Below are positions 57,352-64,000 of a stretch of DNA of 64,000 nucleotides, one piece after another. How positions within the stretch are numbered: position 1 is the stretch's first letter; every line of letters begins with the position of its first letter. The translations under genes and the position numbers were made by a program. The stretch spans positions 73,948,014-74,012,013 of the forward strand of contig JASEVX010000008.1 of the NCBI GenBank assembly GCA_031761405.1. Direction: 5' to 3'. The stretch is from Serripes groenlandicus (Eukaryota > Mollusca > Bivalvia > Cardiida > Cardiidae). The notes beneath the pieces were generated by a model, which had not been told where the DNA came from, searched no databases, and worked only from the letters and a program-made list of their open reading frames with translations.

Positions 57352-58637
57352 TTATTGAATAGAGTTGAATACAATGTGGCAAAAGAGAAACTACACATTA
57401 AGAGCTAATCCTCCTTTCGTCACAATGTTTTCAAAGGATGTCTGCTGAAGACGCATCAACATGCGACTACATTAGGGTAATGGTTAAAGGTAAGCGACAA
57501 GAAAACTAAATAAATATCTAAAAATATAAGTTTAATTTCTATGTAGCAATGGTCACAATTTTAGGTCAAAGGGAAGCAATTCATTTTACATAGGCGACCA
57601 TTACAGCATTATGGGTTATGGTTCTTTCCCAATATTAAAACGAAGCCACACACCTGTATTAAATCAAAGTCCATTCTTATATCTACCATAACAGCACCCA
57701 AAACCCAGGGCTCATCCCACCTTTTTTGTTTTAGCAATGACGTCAAATGATAGGTCACCCTTATCCCGCACTGAAATCACTTTAAATCTCAGAAAATACA
57801 GGATGTTCTAAACATTATTCTGACGGTGTCAGTACAGCCAATAGCAAAACCAGGGTTTGGTTACAAATCACTAACAGGATAATATAGTTGTCAAAAAAAT
57901 AATTCAACTTTCAGCAGAATCATTATTGTCCAATGGGTGACAATTTCAGTCTTACATATTCATCTGAAATCCCCCTCGACAAAATTCTCTATCCAGCAAG
58001 CCCATCTGATTTACTTCCCTTTGACCATAAGAGATTGTATAGCACGAAATGTCATGACACGGTATGTTCTACAGACATGAATGAGAGAATGGGCAGATAA
58101 TTCAAATGTACATTTTATTAAACTTTTCCCACACACAATCTTTTTATGCATCTGTAGCAAACAACTTTTGAAATTATTTTAGCAATGGGAGAACTTGCTC
58201 AGAGCAAGCAATTCTCTCCTTATGCCACAATGTATTCAACTTAATTCACTAATTATGTGGTCAACTTGACAGATTTTTAATGATTTTGCTTAGATGTGTT
58301 CAAAGTCACATGCTGCAAATTTATTATAGGTAGGAAAAGGTTTAAAAGGAGACTGTTGTATAACGTTTTCTCACATACAACAAATCTGCGGCAGGCAACT
58401 TTGAAATGATCTAGGCGAAATAAAGAAAATCTCTATTAATGAAAGTTTAATTAGTTATTAGATTGATTTGAAAACCTTGGGGAAAGGAGAAATAACTCAT
58501 CGATTTGCCACATTGTTTTCAAAAGACATCTGCTGCAGAGGCATCAGAAAGCGTCTATACAAGGGAAGGGTTAGTTGAAGATGACAAAACAAATCGTCTC
58601 TAATATATTCTTTATATATTTCTTTTTTTTTCCCCAG

Positions 58638-58751
58638 AACCGCAGGGACGGAAGCTGTGACAGACTTTGACATCAACAAGAGTTACCCCCTTTGATTTTC
58701 TCCAGGGTGAAAAGTTTCTCTGCCACTACTGATTCTCCACTATCACTGTGA
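58638..58751 (+). pseudogene. FBXO9 terminal exon, copy 3 (frameshifted)
   Basis: This third copy is 114 bases, one fewer than the others. The run of six C's in the Tyr-Pro-Pro codons is five here, so the frame reads Y-P-L and stops at 58693-58695, losing about 20 residues. It shares the D, I, S and A codons of copy 2. The acceptor is intact. A homopolymer sequencing error cannot be excluded. Confidence 0.8.
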
Positions 58752-60387
58752 AATGTCAAACTAAGCCAAGTTCCAGTTACAACTCATAAAACAGTTTAGG
58801 AAAAGGAAAAATTTCTCAAAATGAGCCAATTTCTTCTTTAACCATAATGCTTTTAACTCTGAATTAAACTTTCCCTCAAAGATAATTTCCATACTTTTGT
58901 CTAGATGTTTTCATAGACTGGGTGAAGGTCATTCCAATGCACACCTGAAACTGTCTGACCTGATAGTGTATTTACATGATCACCAAAGATAAGGTGACTC
59001 AGTTCGAATGAAGGCTCCAAGATGGATGCCAAGATGGAGTCAAAAACTCTACAAATAAGAAGTTGTTGCAGAAGAATACCTTTACATTGCCTTTTACAGA
59101 CTCATTTTGACACATCTGTAGAAACCAAATTTTGAACACATTAAAATAAGCACATCCTCCTTTTCCCCTGATTTGTTTTATTCTATTCAACTGTTATAGT
59201 TTCATTTAGAGATATTTACCATACGTAAGTCTAAATGTTTTACATGGTCCTCTGCTGCAGATTAACAGTATGTTGGAATGGGTTAATGTTTCATCTGAAT
59301 ATGATTGAGACAGGAACTGATCGTCATTGATTTAACCCATATTAACATACAGCAAAGTTGCAGCAGACAACTTCGAAAACTTTTAAGTAAATTATGGAAA
59401 ATGTCCAAAAACAAAAGTTTAATTTCTTAATAGAATAGATAAACTTGTGGCAAAAGCAAAACATAGTCGTCATGAGCAATTTCTTCTTTTCCAGAATGTT
59501 TTCAAAAGATTTCTGCTAGAGTTGAGCTAAAATGAGTCTGCATAGGGAACTGGAATTATTAAGATGAAAGCTCACAAAACAGCTTTTTCAGAAGAAATTA
59601 TTGATTCTATGTATAAGCTATACTATTATTTTAAGTTCATAACTTTTTACTCTTGACTATATAAGAATATATAGCCAATAGGTCTTTGTTTCACCATATC
59701 TTTTTTATAACTATATGTACTTCAGAACTTATGTTGGGCTACAGAAGGTTAATGCTTTCCCTCATGCACTAAATATGTAGCAGGCGACTTTAAAAGCATG
59801 TAGTCAAATATTGAACATTTTGGCCGAAGGCGTAATTGCTCCTGATGAGCAATGTTTACAAAAGTCGTCTGCTACCAGAGGGAAAATGTTTAGTTTAATC
59901 TGTATTATTTGTTGTTTTTTTATTTTGTATAAAAAGGTATTTTATTTCATTTTTGTTGGTATCCCATTGTACCATGTCATGTGACAGATCTAGTTCTTTA
60001 AACACTTTATGAGGAAATGCAGCAGAAGACTTTTGAAAATAATATCGAAATTTCTCCCTTTTGCTACAATGTTTTCAACTTTATTCAATGATTGTTATTT
60101 TATTTATAGATAGTTTCCATATTTGTGGTAATATGTTTACAAAGCAGTCAGCCGTTGATTTGTGGTTATGTGGGAAAAGGTTAATAATTTGATTCTCAGT
60201 TTTAGTGATTTTCTATGGGTTTCCGACAAGATGTTTCCAAAGTCATCTGCTGCACATTTGTCATATGTGGGAAAGGATAAATAATCTTACTTTTAACTGC
60301 TGCTTATTATTAAGATAAATATACTTTCATGTTTTGTAGGATTAGATAAACAATTCATCTTTTAATGTTAGCACTTTGTAATGCAAG

Positions 60388-60661
60388 GACCATAACTATA
60401 TTTTAGCTAACTACAGAGTCATTGCCCTTTGTTACTGTTTTTTTTGTGTGTGTGCAGAGAATAACTTGAACATATAGTAAAACTTCATTCAATGGTAAAG
60501 CGCAATGAGAACAAGAACCATATCTATATTTAAGCTTATTACTGAGTTATTGCTCTTTCTTACTTTTTTCTTGTCCAGGGAATATTTTTAAAACTACTGG
60601 ATGGAATCTCCTATCAGGGCAGTATTCGGGGGGTATTAATCACGTTCAGTGATAGCTCTAG
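60388..60661. mobile_element. Hairpin element, R3 remnant (right part only)
   Basis: It begins at the R3 deletion junction and keeps the same right end (GGGGGGTATTAATCACG, CTCTAG). Confidence 0.6.
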
Positions 60662-61090
60662 TTATTGAATAGAGTTGAATACAATGTGGCAAGAGAGAAA
60701 CTACACATTAAGAGCTATTCCTCCTTTGGTCACAATGTTTTCAAAAGATGTCTGCTGAAGATGCATCAAAATGTGACTACATTAGGGAAAGGGTTAAAGG
60801 TAAGCGACAAGAAAACAAAATAAATATCTAAAAATATAAGTTTAATTTCTATGTAGCACTGTTCACAATATGAGAGATTGTATTGCACGAAATGTCATGA
60901 CACGGTACGTTCTACAGATATGAATGTATGGGCAGATAATTAAAATGTACATTTTATTAACCTTTTACCACACACAATCTTTGTATGAACCTGCAGCAAA
61001 CAACTTTTGAAATTATTTAAGCAAAATGGGAAATTGCTCAGAGTAAGCATTTTTCTCCTTATGCCACAAGGTATTCAACTCTTCAATAAA

Positions 61091-61337
61091 TCGAGGGCTT
61101 AGCGTGAAATGGTTGTAACTAAAATTGGTATTTTTTTACCAGTGTGATAACCTCGCCATAAAGTCCTTATAAGTGTTAAATCATTTTTCTTGGTAAACAA
61201 TGGAAATTTAGGTGCCATTGCTCGTTCTGAGCAATGGCACCTAAATTTGCATTGTTAACAAAGGGGTCGAAATCGCCCCTAAACCAGGGTTTTTCAAAAT
61301 AGATTTTTAGTTACAACTGCTTGACGCCAAGCCCTTG
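61091..61337. mobile_element. Palindromic MITE family B, copy 2
   Basis: Ends TCGAGGGCTTAGCGTGAAA and TTGACGCCAAGCCCTTGA, with the same central palindrome as at 1823 (GTGCCATTGCTCGTTCTGAG, CAATGGCAC). It sits exactly at the right edge of R3 similarity. Confidence 0.85.
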
Positions 61338-61694
61338 AAATGTACACTTATTTATTGAAATTCTTCTATATATATTTTTAGATGAAAAAGCAAATTCATC
61401 AAGTCAATATCAATGTCTCACGATTTGGAGTCTTAAAATGTATGGGTTTTTAGAATATTTGTATATGTCATCGATTTAGCAAAAAATGACGTTTCATAAT
61501 GGAACATTCATATGTTCATAAATGCTGTGTAAACTAATTCCTAGCTGCTGAAGGGAGCATTTTGCCACAATCTTTTCAACTTTATTGAAAAATCATACAT
61601 TCATTATTATTTTCCTATATTTATTGTATGTGGGAAAGGGTAAATCACATGGTTTATGATGCGTTGCCTGATAGACTGACCCAGTAAAGATACT
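61338..61694. other. Unassigned stretch with MITE A debris
   Basis: No gene. TTTTGCCACAATCTTTTC (about 61560) and TGTATGTGGGAAAGGGTAAA (about 61625) are a reduced MITE A right half. Confidence 0.4.
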
Positions 61695-61924
61695 TTAACC
61701 CTTTCCCTCATATAGACGCTTTCTGACGCCTCTGCAGCAGACAGCTTTTTGAAAACATAGTAACAAAAGAAGAAATTGCACAAAACGTGCAATTTCTCCT
61801 TTTGTCACAATGATTTCCACTTTTAGTCATAGGTTATCCATTTAATTATAGAGATTTTCTATTATTTGACAAAATATGTTCAAAGTCGTCTGCTTCAGAA
61901 TTGTTGTATGAAGGAAAGGGTTAA
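61695..61924. mobile_element. MITE family A, full-length
   Basis: TTAACCCTTTCCCTCATATA at the left and TATGAAGGAAAGGGTTAA at the right. The centre is GAAATTGCACAAAACGTGC. Confidence 0.87.
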
Positions 61925-61946
61925 TACATATTCTACTATATAGATT

Positions 61947-62137
61947 TCACCCTTTCCCACATACAACAAATCTGCAGTAGATTTAAACCATCTCCGTAAA
62001 AATATTGAAAATCTATAAATAAATGTATAATTATTGAAAAGAGTCCAAAACGATCAATTTCTCCTTTTGTCAACATGTTTTCAAAAGCTGTCTGCTGCAG
62101 ATTCCTTCACATTCGTTTGCGGATGGGAAAGTGTTAA
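61947..62137. mobile_element. MITE family A, diverged
   Basis: CACCCTTTCCCACATACAAC at the left and GCGGATGGGAAAGTGTTAA at the right. Confidence 0.7.
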
Positions 62138-63147
62138 TCTCTGATCAAACTTTTTAGTATCGAGGTTTGACCGGTTTTCGATACCATAAGCGACATTTGC
62201 TTTTTAAACATAGAAGAAAGCAAATAAACAAATAAAAACACAAAAATACTTTAGATTAATTCATTCTCACCCACTAAAATATATATATCCTATAACTATT
62301 TAATTTTGATAAAAAAATACTTTATAAAAAGAAAACACATGTAGGTGGCCATTTTGAATGTTGTCTTGACCTATTTTCGATACCTCCAAGCTGAAGAGTA
62401 TAAATAAGTACAGTTATAGTCCAAAAGATTTTAATGAACTAGATATTTCAGAAAACAGTTACAATTTGAGTATGAAGCTAAATTTATTCAATATTAACAG
62501 TTCATTCTTGAATATCAGTGTTATGAAAGGGGGAGATACATTTATCAAGTCTGCAGACTACAGACTGCTTGCAGCAATACTTTAAGTGAGTCTAGTGATT
62601 GCAAGATGGGAAGTCACACCCTGCAAACTTCACATAAACCAACGAAATGCAATACGTATTGCCTGAAAATAGAAAAAAATAATCCTATTATATACTTGAT
62701 TGAAATTAATGACTGCTTAATGATTGTTGAAATCATAAAAAAAAAGTAAAAAAATATAAGGGGTACGATCTTTTTGGCACACCCTGTACATTTTATTTTT
62801 GCATAGTCTCGTGTGACAGTGATTTCCTTCTACAGCAGAGAAAATAATCTTTACGGTAAATGTCATTTTTTTTATTTTTCCATTTAGGAAGTTTAATTAA
62901 TTGCAGTTTCTACGCAACTGGTAAAAAGTAACAGTTAAAAACACTGTTTTTGTGTAATGTTGTAAAATAATGAAATCTGACCTGTTTGCGACGATTTTTT
63001 TTTTTTTTCTCGAGCAAATCGAACATAACACTGGATGAAGTAGATTGTAAACAAACTGTGACGTCATTGAACTACATGTTAACTTATACGCGCGTGCAGA
63101 AAAAAGTATCGAAAACAGGTACGTATCGAAAATAGGTGAATGGACGA
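62138..63147. other. Unassigned AT-rich stretch with repeated TATCGAAAA motifs and a mariner-like end
   Basis: TTGACCGGTTTTCGATACC (about 62169) and TTGACCTATTTTCGATACC (about 62369) are direct repeats. AGTATCGAAAACAGGT and GTATCGAAAATAGGT at about 63105-63138 are inverted to them. GTACGATCTTTTTGGCACAC then CCTGTACA (about 62763-62790) resembles a mariner terminal repeat. No coding region seen. Confidence 0.35.
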
Positions 63148-63675
63148 TAATAATTGCAATGGTGAGTTCCGACGCCTTTGCAGCAAACACCTTTTAGAAA
63201 ACATTGTGGCAAAAGTATAATTTGCTATTTCACTTTTTAGTAATAATTGCAATGGTGAGTTCCGACGCCTTTGCAGCAAACACCTTTTAGAAAACATTGT
63301 GGCAAAAGTATAATTTGCTATTTCACTTTTTAGTAATAATTGCAATGGTGAGTTCCGACGCAGCAAACACCTTTTAGAAAACATTGTGGCAAAAGTATAA
63401 TTTGCTATTTCACTTTTTAGTAATAATTGCAATGGTGAGTTCCGACGCAGCAAACACCTTTTAGAAAACATTGTGGCAAAAGTATAATTTGCTATTTCAC
63501 TTTTTAGTAATAATTGCAATGGTGAGTTCCGACGCAGCAAACACCTTTTAGAAAACATTGTGGCAAAAGTATAATTTGCTATTTCACTTTTTAGTAATAA
63601 TTGCAATGGTGAGTTCCGACGCAGCAAACACCTTTTAGAAAACATTGTGGCAAAAGTATAATTTGCTCATAAGTA
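63148..63675. repeat. Tandem array built from half of MITE family A
   Basis: Six units start at 63148, 63241, 63334, 63421, 63508 and 63595: two of 93 bases, then 87-base units lacking six bases (CCTTTG). Each holds GCAATGGTGAGTTCCGACGC, GCAGCAAACACCTTTTAGAA and ACATTGTGGCAAAAGT, i.e. a MITE A left half. The minus strand is open for 188 codons as a 29-31-residue repeat (MFSKRCLLRRNSPLQLLLKS). Confidence 0.9.
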
Positions 63676-63874
63676 ATTATCTTTTCATTTAAGAACTTTT
63701 TTCCTTCTTTTGCCTAGATGTTTTTTAATTTGTCTGCTACAGATTTGTTGTAAGTGAGAAACAATAGTATATTTGCAATGGTGGGCCTGTCCCCATTCAT
63801 ACAGAGCTTTGAACTTAATGACTGATTTCTTCAAATGTGGCAATAAAATGGCCGACAAAAAAAGCATGATGCTA

Positions 63875-64000
63875 TTAAACATTTCCCACATACAACAAAT
63901 CTGCAGCAGACAACTTTGAAGACATATTGTCAAAATTATGGGAAATCTCCATTTATAAATGTACAATTAATGAAAAAAAATGAAAACTCTGTGGCAAAAG
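63875..64000. mobile_element. MITE family A, cut by the window end
   Basis: ATTTCCCACATACAACAAAT, CTGCAGCAGACAACTTTG and TGTGGCAAAAG. The right half lies outside the window. Confidence 0.75.

Larger units (their letters stand above)
45418..58527 (+). repeat. Segmental duplication unit R2
   Basis: Similarity to R1 runs 45418-46887 and resumes at about 53332. The extra 6.4 kb between holds MITE pieces, a 107-bp tandem duplication and the Ty3/gypsy element. At 53300-53332 R2 keeps a full MITE left arm (CCCACATACAGACGC) that R1 and R3 lack, so R2 probably retains the older arrangement. Confidence 0.88.
58528..61080 (+). repeat. Segmental duplication unit R3, internally deleted
   Basis: It starts like R2 with the frameshifted last-exon copy. 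At about 60383 (TTTGTAATG) it jumps to sequence equivalent to 43970 (CCATAACT...TTTTAGCTAACTACAG), losing about 3.3 kb. A second gap removes most of the equivalent of 44460-44920. Similarity ends at about 61080, next to MITE family B copy 2. Confidence 0.85.

Noticed and set aside
63079..63645. 188-residue minus-strand repeat protein
   Set aside because: It is a tandem array derived from half of a MITE; the frame is most simply a consequence of periods 87 and 93.

Overview
The window is animal nuclear DNA, most likely from a bivalve mollusc. It is AT-rich and intron-rich, with one spliced host gene, several repeat types that look bivalve-like (hairpin elements carrying tetranucleotide microsatellites, tRNA-derived SINEs ending in a GGCGTTAAAC segment), and a Ty3/gypsy element of Steamer-like size. 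There is no operon, CRISPR array or other prokaryotic structure. The species call is an inference.

The host gene is FBXO9, an SCF ubiquitin-ligase F-box subunit, on the + strand. Twelve coding exons from 8513 to 39159 join in phase through GT-AG introns into 422 residues plus a stop. They hold the TPR-like segment, the F-box and the conserved C-terminal domain. Only a short N-terminus is missing. The first exon was not found upstream.

Layout: 1-8.5 kb is upstream DNA with a hAT-like MITE, a SINE, a possible hAT element (2979-5324) and foldback elements. From 8.5 to 39 kb lies FBXO9, whose introns are packed with palindromic TTAA-flanked MITEs (piggyBac-like), hairpin (Helitron-like) elements with internal tandem repeats, SINEs, a broken LINE and large minisatellites. 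From 38.9 to 61.1 kb a tandem segmental duplication carries three copies of the FBXO9 terminal exon (39045, 45528, 58638). The second copy is intact and the third is frameshifted. The middle unit holds a nearly intact Ty3/gypsy retrotransposon (47493-52176) with 5-bp target duplications. From 61.1 to 64 kb come more MITEs and a tandem array made from half of one.

The most unusual feature is that two FBXO9 5' splice sites have become minisatellite units. The 3' end of the 32448-32566 exon plus its donor is repeated about 25 times in the next intron (about 60-70-bp units). The end of the 37886-37965 exon plus its donor is repeated about 15 times (31-bp units). Together with the triplicated last exon, the locus shows exon-boundary amplification at several scales. 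I found no convincing novel multi-gene system. The interest lies in the structural evolution of one gene among young repeats.
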